Source: Acidimicrobiaceae bacterium
GTDB taxonomy: Bacteria; Actinomycetota; Acidimicrobiia; Acidimicrobiales; RAAP-2
NCBI GenBank assembly: GCA_003138815.1
Contig: PLHD01000035.1
Coordinates: forward strand, 1-64,000
Direction: 5' to 3'
DNA length: 64,000 nucleotides
Shown: positions 20,998-31,245 of the stretch, piece by piece
Position numbering within the stretch: the first letter of the stretch is position 1
Layout: every line of letters starts with the position of its first letter
The notes under the pieces: generated by a model
Told to the model about the DNA's origin: nothing
Databases searched by the model: none
Seen by the model: only the letters and a program-made list of their open reading frames with translations
Program-made: the position numbers and the translations under genes

Positions 20998-22277
20998 GCG
21001 AACCGGTTACGACGTTCCAGGCGCCGTTCGGGACCCACGACGTCCTCGGGCCCCAGTCCGCGCAGTGGGAGGGCCTCGTCGCCATCTTCGCCGACTTCGC
21101 GTACCGGTACGGGTTCTCCCTGGCGCTCACGCCGCTGTTCGAGGAGGTCGGGGTCTTCCACCGCGGCATCGGCGAGAACAGCGAGGTGGCCAAGAAGGAG
21201 ATGTACGTCTTCACGGACCGCGGTGACCGCGTCTACGCGCTGCGCCCCGAGGGCACCGCGCCGATCGTGCGGGCCTACATCCAGCACCAACCCACCACGC
21301 CCTGGAAGGCCTGGTACGTGACGCCGGCCTTCCGCTACGAGCGACCCCAGGCCGGACGCTACCGCCAGCACCACCAGCTCGGTGTCGAGGTGCTGGGCAC
21401 CGACGACCCCGCCGTCGACGTCGAGGTCATCGCGCTCGCGTGGCGCTTCTACGCGGCGCTGGGCATGACGCGCGTGCGCCTGTTGCTCAACTCCATGGGC
21501 CACGACGAGTGTCGCGGCGCGTACGTCAGCGTCCTGCGCGACTTCCTCGAGGCGAACGTCGACCAGCTGTGCGACGAGCACCGCCTGGTCTGGGGCGAGA
21601 ACACGCTGCGGGTGCTCGACTGCAAGAAGGAGCCCTGCATCGCCGTGACGTCGCGGGGACCAATGCTGCCCGACCACCTGTGCGACGACTGCCGCGAGCA
21701 CTTCGAGCGCGTGGTCGCGGGCCTGGCGACGCTCGGCATCGAGGCGGTCCTCGACCCGCGCCTGGTGCGCGGCTTCGACTACTACACCCGCACCACCTTC
21801 GAGTTCGTCAGCGACGCGCTCGAGGGGTCCCAGAAGTCGATCGGCGGCGGCGGGCGCTACGACAAGCTGGCCGAGCAGCTCGGCGGCAAGCCGACCAGCG
21901 GCGTCGGCTTCGGCAGCGGCATCGAGCGCCTGCTGCTCGCGCGCGAGGCCGAGGACCTGGACTCCGCGCTGATCAACCGGACGCTCGACCTCTTCGTGGT
22001 GGACACCACCGGCCTCGACGACGCGACGGTGCTGGTGGACCGTCTGCGATCGGCCGGCTTCGCGACGAGCCGTTCGTACGACGGTCGCTCCATGAAATCG
22101 CAGATGAAGGTCGCCGACAGGTCCGGCGCCCGTCTCGCGCTGCTGATCGGCCCCATGGAGCATGGCGCCGGTCAGGTTACGATTAGGGACCTGCGGAGCG
22201 AGAACTTCGAGCAGGCCCAGCAGACCGTCGCGCTTGGCGACGTAGTGGCTGCGGTCTCGAACCTACTGACGAATTGA
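20994..22277 (+). CDS. hisS: histidyl-tRNA synthetase
   Basis: APFGTHDVLGPQS, RPEGTAPIVRAYIQ, GGGGRYDKLAEQLGG. Confidence 0.96.
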   Translation: MSEPVTTFQAPFGTHDVLGPQSAQWEGLVAIFADFAYRYGFSLALTPLFEEVGVFHRGIGENSEVAKKEMYVFTDRGDRVYALRPEGTAPIVRAYIQHQPTTPWKAWYVTPAFRYERPQAGRYRQHHQLGVEVLGTDDPAVDVEVIALAWRFYAALGMTRVRLLLNSMGHDECRGAYVSVLRDFLEANVDQLCDEHRLVWGENTLRVLDCKKEPCIAVTSRGPMLPDHLCDDCREHFERVVAGLATLGIEAVLDPRLVRGFDYYTRTTFEFVSDALEGSQKSIGGGGRYDKLAEQLGGKPTSGVGFGSGIERLLLAREAEDLDSALINRTLDLFVVDTTGLDDATVLVDRLRSAGFATSRSYDGRSMKSQMKVADRSGARLALLIGPMEHGAGQVTIRDLRSENFEQAQQTVALGDVVAAVSNLLTN

Positions 22278-22278
22278 A

Positions 22279-24027
22279 GTGAAGATGTCGAAGAACCATG
22301 AAGCCACCAGCCTGCGCGACTGCCTCTGCGGTTCCGTCGGTCCGACCCTCGTCGGCCAGCGGGTGACGGTCTGCGGATGGGTCGCCAAGCGGCGCGAGCA
22401 CGGCGAGCACCTGGCCTTCTTGGACGTGCGCGACCGCTCGGGGATCCTTCAGGTCGTCGTCGACGGATCGGTCGACGCGCGCAGCGAGTACGTGGTGCGC
22501 GTCACCGGCGTCGTTTCGCACCGACCGGAAGGCACGGTCAACGAGCGTCTCGCCACCGGCGAGGTCGAGCTCACCGAGTGCGACGTGGAGATACTCTCGG
22601 CCGCCGAGGCGCCGCCGTTTCAGCTCGACGACCGCGTCGAAATCGACGAGCAGGTGCGCCTTCGCCACCGCTTCCTCGACCTGCGCCGCGAGAAGATGCA
22701 ATACAACCTGCGCCTGCGCGCGGCGGTCAACCGCTCACTGCGCGCCGCGATGGACGCGCAGGGCTTCTGCGAGGTGGAGACGCCGCTGCTGTGGGCCCCG
22801 ACGCCCGAGGGCGCGAGGGAGTTCGTGGTGCCGTCGAGGCTGCACCCGGGCGAGTTCTACGTGCTGCCCCAGAGCCCCCAGATCGCCAAGCAGCTCCTGA
22901 TGGTGGGTGGTTTCGACCGCTACTACCAGATTGCGCGATGCATGCGCGACGAGGACCTGCGCGCGGACCGCCAGTTCGAGTTCACCCAGCTCGACGTCGA
23001 GGCCAGCTTCGTCACCCAGGACGACGTCATGGGCTTCGTGTCGCGCGCGGTGCTCGACGCCGCCGAAGAGGCGACCGGCGTGAGGCCCGGGACCATCGAG
23101 TCGATGACCTGGGCCCAAGCCTTGGACCTCTACGGCACCGACAAGCCCGACCTTCGCTTCGCGATGCTCCTGCACGACCTCTCGAACGTGTTCGCATCGA
23201 CTGAGGTCAAGGCCTTCGCCGCGGCGACCGTGAAGGCCATGCGCGTGCCCGGCGGCGCGGCGATGACCCGCAGCCGTCTCGACCAGCTGACTGACCAGGC
23301 CAAAGAGCTCGGCGCCAAGGGCCTAGCGTGGTTCCGAGTCACCGCCGAGGGACTCGACTCCCCGTTGGCGCGGTTCCTCAGCGAGACCGAGGCGGCGGCG
23401 ATCGCCGGCGTCGACGACGCCCAGGTGGGCGACATCGTGCTGTGCGTGGCCGACGAGTACGCCAACGCCTGCAAGTTCCTCGGGGCGCTGCGCGTGACGC
23501 TCGGCTCGCCGCCGGTGAGCGAGGGGCCCCACCGCTACGTCTGGGTCACCGAGTTCCCCTTGTTCGAGGGGATCGACGAGGACGGCAACCCCCAGGCCGC
23601 GCACCATCCCTTCACGATGCCCCACCCCGACGACCTCGACCTGATCGAGACCGACCCGGTGAAGGTGAGGTCCCAGGCCTACGACCTGGTGCTGAACGGA
23701 TGGGAGCTGGGCAGCGGCTCGGTGCGCATCCACCGCGCCGATATCCAGTCGCGGGTCTTCAAGGCCCTCGGGATCACCGACGAGGAGGCCCAGGGCCGCT
23801 TTGGATTCTTGCTCGGCGCCTTCAGGTTCGGTGCGCCGCCCCACGCGGGCTTCGCCTTCGGCATTGACCGGCTGGTGGCGATCTTCGCGGGCGAGGAGAA
23901 CATCCGAGAGGTCATCGCCTTTCCCAAGACCCAGTCGGGCACGGATCTCATGACCGGAGCTCCCAAGGACATCACCGCCCGCCAGATCCGGGAACTTCAC
24001 CTGAAGTTCGCCCCGAAAGGTTCGTGA
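22279..24027 (+). CDS. aspS: aspartyl-tRNA synthetase
   Basis: OB fold, RHRFLDLRR, CMRDEDLRADRQFEFTQLD, FAFGIDRLVAIFAGEENIREVIAFPK; actual start may be ATG 22285. Confidence 0.97.
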   Translation: MKMSKNHEATSLRDCLCGSVGPTLVGQRVTVCGWVAKRREHGEHLAFLDVRDRSGILQVVVDGSVDARSEYVVRVTGVVSHRPEGTVNERLATGEVELTECDVEILSAAEAPPFQLDDRVEIDEQVRLRHRFLDLRREKMQYNLRLRAAVNRSLRAAMDAQGFCEVETPLLWAPTPEGAREFVVPSRLHPGEFYVLPQSPQIAKQLLMVGGFDRYYQIARCMRDEDLRADRQFEFTQLDVEASFVTQDDVMGFVSRAVLDAAEEATGVRPGTIESMTWAQALDLYGTDKPDLRFAMLLHDLSNVFASTEVKAFAAATVKAMRVPGGAAMTRSRLDQLTDQAKELGAKGLAWFRVTAEGLDSPLARFLSETEAAAIAGVDDAQVGDIVLCVADEYANACKFLGALRVTLGSPPVSEGPHRYVWVTEFPLFEGIDEDGNPQAAHHPFTMPHPDDLDLIETDPVKVRSQAYDLVLNGWELGSGSVRIHRADIQSRVFKALGITDEEAQGRFGFLLGAFRFGAPPHAGFAFGIDRLVAIFAGEENIREVIAFPKTQSGTDLMTGAPKDITARQIRELHLKFAPKGS

Positions 24028-24030
24028 GCC

Positions 24031-25356
24031 ACGTCTCTGTTCGATGACGCCGTCGCCCAGCGCCTGCGCCAGGCCGCTCCGCTGGCCGAGTTGCTGCGTC
24101 CCAGGTCCATGGACGAGATCGTGGGACAGGAGCACCTGGTGGGTCCCGAGGGGCCGCTGCGGCGATTCGTTGACGCGAAACGGCTGACCTCGATGATCCT
24201 TTGGGGCCCGGCGGGCACCGGTAAGACCACGCTGGCGCGCATCATGTCCAGCGAGGCGGGCTACGCGACCGAAAGCCTCTCGGCGGTGAGCGGGGGCGTG
24301 AAGGACGTGCGCGAGGCCATCGCCAGGGCGCGCGAACGTCTCGGTGAGCGCGGCCAGCGCACCGTGCTCTTCATCGACGAGGTCCACCGGTTTAACAAGG
24401 CCCAGCAGGACCTCCTGCTGCCGGCGACCGAGTCGGGCGAGATAGTCCTTATCGGCGCCACGACCGAGAACCCGTACTTCGAGGTCAACGCGGCGCTCAT
24501 GAGCCGCTCCACGCTGTGGCGCCTGCGCAGCCTCACCGGAGCCGACCTGGAGGTGCTGGTGCGCCGTGGCATGGAGCTGCGCGGCGTCGCGGTCAGCGAC
24601 GAGGCGCTCGAGGCGATCACCTCGTCGGCCGATGGCGACGCGCGCGCGGCGCTCACGACGCTGGACACCGCCCTCATGCTCGCCAGGGCCCAGTCGGGCG
24701 AGGAGGCGGCCGTCGAGGTCGAGCACGTGGCCCAGGCCCGCGACGGACGTCTCTACCACCAGTCCCGCGACACGCACTACGACCAGGTCAGCGCCCTCAT
24801 CAAGTCCGTTCGCGGCTCCGACCCCGACGCGGCGCTCTACTGGTTGGTGACGCTGCTCGAAAGTGGGGAGAGCGCGAGGTTCCTCGCGCGGCGCCTCGTC
24901 ATCCTCGCCAGCGAGGACGTCGGGTTGGCCGATCCCACGGGACTGCTGGTCGCCGAGTCCGCGGCCCGGGCCGTCGAGTTCGTCGGACTGCCCGAGGCGC
25001 GCCTCACCCTCGCCCACGCCACGCTGACGCTGGCCCTGGCCCCCAAGAGCAACGCGGTCACGCGCGCTCTGGGCGCGGCGACGCGAGCGGTCCAGGCGGG
25101 TGGACTCGTCGAGGTGCCCGACCATCTGCGCGGCTCCAACTACCGTGGCGCCGGCGAGTTGGGTTTCGGCCTGGGCTACGACTACCCGCACGACTTCGAC
25201 AACGGTTGGGTGGACCAGCAGTACCTGCCGGATTCGCTCGTCGGATCGCACTTCTTCGATCCCTCCGGCTACGGCCATGAGAAGGACTTGGTGGAACAGT
25301 GGCGGGCCCGGACCGGGGCGGCCACTGCGGCCGATCAGGGCCCGCCGGTAGAGTGA
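24031..25356 (+). CDS. rarA: replication-associated recombination ATPase RarA/MgsA; start uncertain
   Basis: LFDDAVAQRLRQAAPLAELLRPRSMDEIVGQEHLVGP; WGPAGTGKTTLAR; IDEVHRFNKAQQD. The first canonical codon called by the ORF track is TTG 24091, inside conserved sequence. Confidence 0.88.
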   Translation, partial: TSLFDDAVAQRLRQAAPLAELLRPRSMDEIVGQEHLVGPEGPLRRFVDAKRLTSMILWGPAGTGKTTLARIMSSEAGYATESLSAVSGGVKDVREAIARARERLGERGQRTVLFIDEVHRFNKAQQDLLLPATESGEIVLIGATTENPYFEVNAALMSRSTLWRLRSLTGADLEVLVRRGMELRGVAVSDEALEAITSSADGDARAALTTLDTALMLARAQSGEEAAVEVEHVAQARDGRLYHQSRDTHYDQVSALIKSVRGSDPDAALYWLVTLLESGESARFLARRLVILASEDVGLADPTGLLVAESAARAVEFVGLPEARLTLAHATLTLALAPKSNAVTRALGAATRAVQAGGLVEVPDHLRGSNYRGAGELGFGLGYDYPHDFDNGWVDQQYLPDSLVGSHFFDPSGYGHEKDLVEQWRARTGAATAADQGPPVE

Positions 25357-25360
25357 ACGG

Positions 25361-27910
25361 GTGGAAGCCGCCGAACTACGTTCTATATTTCTCAACTATT
25401 TCGCCGAGAACGGGCACACCATCGTTCCCTCGGCGAGCTTGATTCCGCACGACCCTTCGCTGCTGTTCACCGTCGCGGGGATGGTGCCGTTCAAGCCCTA
25501 CTTCACCGAGGAAGAGGTCGCGCCCTACCCCCGGGCGGTGTCGATCCAGAAGTGCTTCCGGGCGCCGGACATCGAGATCATCGGCACGACGCTGCGCCAC
25601 CTGACCTTCTTCGAGATGATGGGAAACTTCTCGTTCGGCGACTACTTCAAGGAAGGCGCCATCAAGCTGGCCTGGGGTCTCATCACCGAGGGCTTCGGCC
25701 TGGACCCCGAGCAGCTCTGGGTGACGGTCCACACCACCGACGACGAGGCCGAGGAGATGTGGCGCGACATCATCGGCGTGCGCCCCGAGCGCATCCAGCG
25801 CCTCGACGAGGACAACTTCTGGGGCATGGGCGACACCGGGCCGTGCGGGCCGTGCTCGGAGATCTTCTTCGACAAGGGGCCGGCCTTCGGCGCCGACGGC
25901 GGGCCAGCCTTCGGGGACGAAGACCGCTTCATGGAGTTCTGGAACCTCGTCTTCATGCAATACGAGAAGGGCCCGGGCGGCACCCTGACCGAGCTGCCCA
26001 AGAAGAACATCGACACCGGCGCCGGGTTCGACCGCACCCTCTCGATTCTCAACGGCGTTGAATCGGTATTCGCCACGGACCTCTTCGCGCCGCTGCTCGA
26101 GACCGCCTCGCGCTCGATCGGCGTGGCGCTCGGCCGCGACGAAGCGACCGACGTCGCGATCCGGCGCATCGCCGACCACGGCCGAGCGATGACGATGCTC
26201 GTCTCGGACGGCGTGCTGCCGACGAACGAAGGCCGCGGCTACGTGCTTCGGCGCATCATCCGCCGCGCGGTCCTGGCCGCGCGGCGCGCCGGTTCCGAGG
26301 CGCCGCTCTCGGCCGCGCTGGTCGACGCCACCATCGAGAAGATGGGTGCGACCTATCCGGTGCTGGTGAAGGACCGGGACCTGATCGTGTCGATCCTCGA
26401 GCGCGAGGAGGCGGGTTTCGCGCGCACGCTGCGAACGGGCCTGTCGCTGCTCGAAGAGGCCCAGGAGCAGGTCCTGGCGAGCGGCTCGACGGTCTTTCCC
26501 GGCGACGTGGCCTTCCGGCTTCACGACACCCACGGGTTCCCGATCGAGCTCACCGACGAGATAGTCGCCGAATCGGGCCTGAGCGTCGAGCGCGCCGTGT
26601 TCGACGATGCCATGAGCCTTCAGCGAGAGCGCGCCCGGTCCGGCTCCAAGGCGCTCAACCTCGCCGACGACTCCCAGTACCGCGAGCTCATCGAGCGAAG
26701 CGGTCCGACGGAGTTCGTGGGCCGCGACATCTCGCGCTACAGCATCGAGACGACGGTCCTGGCGGTCCTGGGGGGCACGGACGGCACCAGCGAGCTCTTC
26801 CTCGACTCGACGCCCTTCTACGCCGAATCCGGCGGCCAGGTCGGAGACCGCGGGACGGTCGTCACCGAGACCGGCCGGTTCGAGGTCCTCGACACCCAGA
26901 ACGTCGCGGGAGGGCTCTTCGCCCACCGCGGGCGCGTCACCGGCGAGGTCCTGGCGGGCCAGGCGTGCGTGGCGACCATCGATCCCGAGCGGCGCGAGGC
27001 CACGAGGCGCAACCACACCGCCACGCACCTGCTGCACGCCGGGCTTCGGTCCGTGCTCGGCGACCACGTCCGCCAGCAGGGATCGTACGTCGGGCCGGAC
27101 CGTCTGCGCTTCGACTTCGCGCACGGTGCGGGGCTGGCCAGCGAGGAGGTCACCGAGATACTCACCCTCGTGAATACCGACGTGGTGGCCAACGAGGGCG
27201 TCGAGACCATCCAGACCACCAAGCAGGAGGCCGAGACGATGGGGGCGATTGCGTTCTTCGGCGACAAGTACGGCGATCGGGTCCGGGTCGTGCGCGCGGG
27301 CTCGCACAGCCTCGAGTTCTGCGGCGGCACCCACGTCGACCGCCTCGGCGACATCGGGCAGATCCAGATCGTGAGCGAGGCCTCGATCGGTTCGAACACC
27401 CGTCGTATCGAGGCCGTCAGTGGAATGGGCGCCTACCGGCGCAGCCACGAGATGGAGGGCGCGCTCGGTTCCGTGGCCGCGCTCCTGAAAACGTCGCTGG
27501 ACGACGTCGTGCCGGCGCTGGAACGTCTCGTCGAGCGCCAGCGCGAGGTGGAGCGAGAAGTAGGTTCGCTGCGCCAGGCGCAGCTGTCGACCTTCGCGGA
27601 TCAGCTGCACGCTCGGAGCGACGGTGAGGTACTCGTCGCGCGGGTCGATGGTTACCCCGGCGAGCAGTTGCGAACGCTGGCCCAGGACCTCCAACGCCGC
27701 GGGCGGCGGGTCGTGGTGCTGGCGGGAACGAGCGACGACAAGGTGGCCATCGTGGTGGCGTCGGACGAATCGCTCGACGCCCAGAGTGCGGTCAAGGAGT
27801 TGGCCGCGCTGGTCGGCGGCGGCGGCGGCGGATCGTCGAGGCTCGCACTCGCGGGTGGTCGTGATGCCGGCGGGATCGATCAGGTCCTGGCCGCCGCCGC
27901 CGCGTTGTAG
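25361..27910 (+). CDS. alaS: alanyl-tRNA synthetase
   Basis: LRSIFLNYFAENGHTIVPSASLIP, RNHTATHLLHAGLRSVLG, CGGTHVDRLGDIG. Confidence 0.98.
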   Translation: MEAAELRSIFLNYFAENGHTIVPSASLIPHDPSLLFTVAGMVPFKPYFTEEEVAPYPRAVSIQKCFRAPDIEIIGTTLRHLTFFEMMGNFSFGDYFKEGAIKLAWGLITEGFGLDPEQLWVTVHTTDDEAEEMWRDIIGVRPERIQRLDEDNFWGMGDTGPCGPCSEIFFDKGPAFGADGGPAFGDEDRFMEFWNLVFMQYEKGPGGTLTELPKKNIDTGAGFDRTLSILNGVESVFATDLFAPLLETASRSIGVALGRDEATDVAIRRIADHGRAMTMLVSDGVLPTNEGRGYVLRRIIRRAVLAARRAGSEAPLSAALVDATIEKMGATYPVLVKDRDLIVSILEREEAGFARTLRTGLSLLEEAQEQVLASGSTVFPGDVAFRLHDTHGFPIELTDEIVAESGLSVERAVFDDAMSLQRERARSGSKALNLADDSQYRELIERSGPTEFVGRDISRYSIETTVLAVLGGTDGTSELFLDSTPFYAESGGQVGDRGTVVTETGRFEVLDTQNVAGGLFAHRGRVTGEVLAGQACVATIDPERREATRRNHTATHLLHAGLRSVLGDHVRQQGSYVGPDRLRFDFAHGAGLASEEVTEILTLVNTDVVANEGVETIQTTKQEAETMGAIAFFGDKYGDRVRVVRAGSHSLEFCGGTHVDRLGDIGQIQIVSEASIGSNTRRIEAVSGMGAYRRSHEMEGALGSVAALLKTSLDDVVPALERLVERQREVEREVGSLRQAQLSTFADQLHARSDGEVLVARVDGYPGEQLRTLAQDLQRRGRRVVVLAGTSDDKVAIVVASDESLDAQSAVKELAALVGGGGGGSSRLALAGGRDAGGIDQVLAAAAAL

Positions 27911-27913
27911 CTG

Positions 27914-28330
27914 ATGGCCAGGATCCTCGGCATCGACCCCGGGACCAGACGTTGCGGGGTGTCCATAACCGACTCCGCTCAGACGATGGCCTTCCCACGG
28001 CCCGCGCTCGCGGCCGACGAGTCGCTGATGAGCGCATTGTCCGGATTGGTCCAGGACGAGTCGGTGGTCCTGATCGTGGTGGGCCGCCCGGTGGCCCTCT
28101 CGGGCAAAGAGACGGCCAGCACCTCGTTGGCGGATCAGCTCTACGAGTCGATTCAGCGGACCCTGCCTGACATGGAGGTCATCCAGTGGGATGAGCGCTT
28201 GACGACCCGAGAGGCCCAAAGGTCGCTGTCTGGCGCCGGAATGAAGGCACGACAGCACCGCGAGCACATCGACAGCGCTGCCGCGGTGATCATGCTGCAA
28301 AACTACCTAGATGGCCTCAATGCTCTCTAG
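27914..28330 (+). CDS. ruvX: YqgF/RuvX family pre-16S rRNA nuclease
   Basis: LGIDPGTRRCGVSITD; VVGRPVALSG; DERLTTREAQRSL. Confidence 0.93.
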   Translation: MARILGIDPGTRRCGVSITDSAQTMAFPRPALAADESLMSALSGLVQDESVVLIVVGRPVALSGKETASTSLADQLYESIQRTLPDMEVIQWDERLTTREAQRSLSGAGMKARQHREHIDSAAAVIMLQNYLDGLNAL

Positions 28331-29318
28331 ACCGCTCGTGCGTGTCCTCGCCGTCTCGTTCGTGCTACTCCTGGCGGCGGTGATCTGGTTCGTGCTCCAG
28401 GTCAGTCCGATCGGCGGCCAGGGTCGCGAAGAGTACGTGACCGTGAACCCCGGGGCTTCGCTCTCGGCGATCGCTGGCGAAATGCACGCCGAGGGCGTGA
28501 TCGGCTCGCCGCTGGCCTTTCGGATCGACACGGTGCTCTTCGGCGCCCCAACGGTGCGCGTCGGCACCTACGGCATCCGCCAGAACTCGTCGTTCGCCCA
28601 GGTGAAGTCGATACTCGGCGGCCCACCGAACGTGGTGGCGGTGGCGCCCTTGATGACGCTGCACGAGGTGGCGGTCACGGGCGTCGCCTCAGCCAAGGGT
28701 GACGCCTTCGCCAACAGCTTCGTGGCGGATGCCGTCGCCGCCGCTGCCCAGAACGCCTACCATCCGGCCAGCTCGCTCGAAGGGCTCATTGGCGCGGGGG
28801 ACTACGTGCTCGCGCCGGGCGAGACGCCGATGGAGCTGCTGGGCCAGATGACCTCGAGCTTCGCCCGCCAGGCCGCGTCGGTGGGACTGTCGCCTTCGAC
28901 GACGCTGAACGGTCTGAACGCGTATCAGTTGATCATCGCGGCCTCGATCACCCAGGAGGAGGGGTACTACCCGTTCAACATGCCCAAGGTGGCCCGCGTG
29001 ATCTTCAACCGACTCGCCCAGGGCGGCCCCTTGCAGATGGACGGCACCGTGTGTTACACCCAGGGCCAGCTCGGCTGCCAGGTGACCCCGGCGATGCTCT
29101 TGGTCGCTGGGCCCTACAACACGTACACGATCAACGGTTTGACGCCCACGCCGATCTGCACCGTGTCGACGTCGGCACTGAAGGCCGTGTTGCACGCGCC
29201 CCCGGGTCCGTGGCTGTACTTCGTGCTGGTCACCAAGAGTGGCACGATGAAGTTCTCGTCGACCTGGGCGGGACAGCTGAAGGCCGAGAAGCTCGCCCAG
29301 GAGAGGGGGGTCGGATGA
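28311..29318 (+). CDS. mltG: endolytic transglycosylase MltG
   Basis: N-terminal TM, LIIAASITQEEGYY, VARVIFNRLAQGGPLQMDGTVCY; ATG 28320 is an alternative start. Confidence 0.92.
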   Translation: MASMLSRPLVRVLAVSFVLLLAAVIWFVLQVSPIGGQGREEYVTVNPGASLSAIAGEMHAEGVIGSPLAFRIDTVLFGAPTVRVGTYGIRQNSSFAQVKSILGGPPNVVAVAPLMTLHEVAVTGVASAKGDAFANSFVADAVAAAAQNAYHPASSLEGLIGAGDYVLAPGETPMELLGQMTSSFARQAASVGLSPSTTLNGLNAYQLIIAASITQEEGYYPFNMPKVARVIFNRLAQGGPLQMDGTVCYTQGQLGCQVTPAMLLVAGPYNTYTINGLTPTPICTVSTSALKAVLHAPPGPWLYFVLVTKSGTMKFSSTWAGQLKAEKLAQERGVG

Positions 29319-30097
29319 GTTGGCGCCTGGGCGTGGCGGGCTTCCCGATCGAGCACTCGCTCTCGCCGCGCCTGCACGAGGTGGGGCTCACGCTGGCCAG
29401 CCTCGAAGGAACGTCGACGCGCCTGGAGCTGCGCGAGCACGAGGCGCCGCGCCTGGCCGAGCTGATGGGCTCGCGCTTCGACGCGCTCTCGGTCACGATG
29501 CCGCTCAAGTTCGCGGCGCCGATGGTCTGCGACTGGCTCGACGAGGTTTCTCTGCGCACGGGCGTGGTCAACTCGCTGCTCGCGCGCGACGGTCAGATAC
29601 TGGGCGCCTGCACCGACGGTCTGGGGTTCGTGGGCGCGCTGCGCGCGGAGTTCGCCGTCTCGCTCGAGGGCGCGCGCACCGTCGTCCTGGGTTCCGGGGG
29701 AGCGGCCCGGGGCATCGTCGACGCGTTGGTCCACGCCGGGGTCGAATCGGTCAGTGTGTACGCCAGGACAGCGGCCAACGTGGCGGTGCTGGTCGATCGC
29801 TACGACAACGTCTTCGACCATGCGAGCCCGCCCACCGAGATCGATCTCATCGTCAACACGACGCCGTCGGCCACCCGCACCGACGAGGACCACGTGCTCG
29901 AGGGCACCGGCGTCGCCACCCTCGCGGTCGACATCACCTACGAGCCGCGGATGTCGCGGTGGCGCGCGCTGTACGAGCAGATTGGCTGTCGCAGCACGAA
30001 CGGACTGGGAATGCTGGCCTATCAGGCGGCGCTGCAGATGGAGTGGTGGTGGGACACGAAGATCGACGCGGCGGTCCTGCTCGGGGCGATCTCGTGA
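29315..30097 (+). CDS. aroE: shikimate dehydrogenase
   Basis: GVAGFPIEHSLSPRLHEVG; SVTMPLKFAAPM; GSGGAARGIVDAL; LGMLAYQAALQMEWW. Confidence 0.93.
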   Translation: MSWRLGVAGFPIEHSLSPRLHEVGLTLASLEGTSTRLELREHEAPRLAELMGSRFDALSVTMPLKFAAPMVCDWLDEVSLRTGVVNSLLARDGQILGACTDGLGFVGALRAEFAVSLEGARTVVLGSGGAARGIVDALVHAGVESVSVYARTAANVAVLVDRYDNVFDHASPPTEIDLIVNTTPSATRTDEDHVLEGTGVATLAVDITYEPRMSRWRALYEQIGCRSTNGLGMLAYQAALQMEWWWDTKIDAAVLLGAIS

Positions 30098-31233
30098 CCG
30101 ACACGCTCAGCGCAATGTCGTCGAAGCTGCGTTCGAAGGACTCCCTCGACCTCGGGCTGTTCTGGGGCCTGATCGCGCTCGGCATCACCGGGGTGATCAT
30201 GATCTACAGCGCCACCCGTCAACCCCTGATCAACGCGGGCTACAACCCGCACTACTACCTGGAACGCCAGCTGCTGTTCGTCGTGATCGGCATCGTGGCG
30301 ATGTACGTGATCTCGCTGATCGACTACCGCCGCTTCGAGATGGCGACGACCCCGCTGTACGTCATGTCGCTGATCGGCCTGGCCGGAGTGTTCGTGCTGG
30401 GCAAGAGCGCCCTCGGCGCCCAGCGCTGGTACAGCCTGGGCTTCATCCAGATCCAGCCCAGCGAGTTCACGGTCGTGATCCTCGTCCTGGCGTTCGCGAC
30501 CTACTGCCAGCGCCGGCCCGACGGGCTGAGCCTCTACGACGTGGCGCGCCTTCTCGTGATGGCCACGGTCCCCTTGGTCATGATCTTCGCCCAGCCGGAC
30601 CTCGGGACGTCGGTCATCATCGTCATCACCGTGGCGGCCATGCTGGTCATCGGCGGGGTGCCCCCGCGTCTGATGAGTCTGCTGGCGGTCGTCGGATCGA
30701 TCGGCGTGGTCAGCGCCGTCTTCCTCGACGTCCTGCACAAGTACCAGATCGACCGTTTCGTGTCCTTCCTCAACCAGAACTCGGCCAACAAGAATCTTCA
30801 GGCCCTGATCTACGAGGTCAACAACGCCAAGAGCGCCATCGGCTCGGGCGGGCTGCGCGGGGCCGGGTTCTTCCAGGGGATGCAGACGGTGCTGGGCTAC
30901 GTCCCCGAGCAGCGCACGGACTTCATCTTCACCGCGATCGGCGAGCAACTCGGCTTCATCGGCTCGGTGCTGATCATCCTCCTGCTCGCCTTCGTGGCGT
31001 GGCGAATGTTCGTCGTCGGGCGCAACTCCAAGGACACGATGGGCCGCGTGCTCTGCCTGGGCATCTTCATCTTCTTCTCCTTCAGCTGCTTCGAGAACAT
31101 CGGCATGACCATGGGGATCATGCCGGTGACCGGCATCCCGCTGCCGCTGCTCAGCTACGGGGGCTCGTCCGCACTCGTCTTTCTCGCCGCGGGCGGCGCC
31201 GTGCTCTCGGTCTCTCGGCGAGCGGGCAGTTAG
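30094..31233 (+). CDS. rodA: RodA/FtsW/SpoVE (SEDS) family protein, copy 1
   Basis: multi-TM; IQIQPSEFTVVILVLAFA; PVTGIPLPLLSYGGSS. Confidence 0.92.
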   Translation: MTDTLSAMSSKLRSKDSLDLGLFWGLIALGITGVIMIYSATRQPLINAGYNPHYYLERQLLFVVIGIVAMYVISLIDYRRFEMATTPLYVMSLIGLAGVFVLGKSALGAQRWYSLGFIQIQPSEFTVVILVLAFATYCQRRPDGLSLYDVARLLVMATVPLVMIFAQPDLGTSVIIVITVAAMLVIGGVPPRLMSLLAVVGSIGVVSAVFLDVLHKYQIDRFVSFLNQNSANKNLQALIYEVNNAKSAIGSGGLRGAGFFQGMQTVLGYVPEQRTDFIFTAIGEQLGFIGSVLIILLLAFVAWRMFVVGRNSKDTMGRVLCLGIFIFFSFSCFENIGMTMGIMPVTGIPLPLLSYGGSSALVFLAAGGAVLSVSRRAGS

Positions 31234-31245
31234 TCTGGTGGCACG

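Noticed and set aside
23323-25395. 690-aa minus-strand ORF
   Set aside because: Shadow of aspS/rarA
25376-28300. 974-aa minus-strand ORF
   Set aside because: Antisense shadow of alaS; low-complexity R/A/G/H/V-rich translation typical of high-GC frame artefacts
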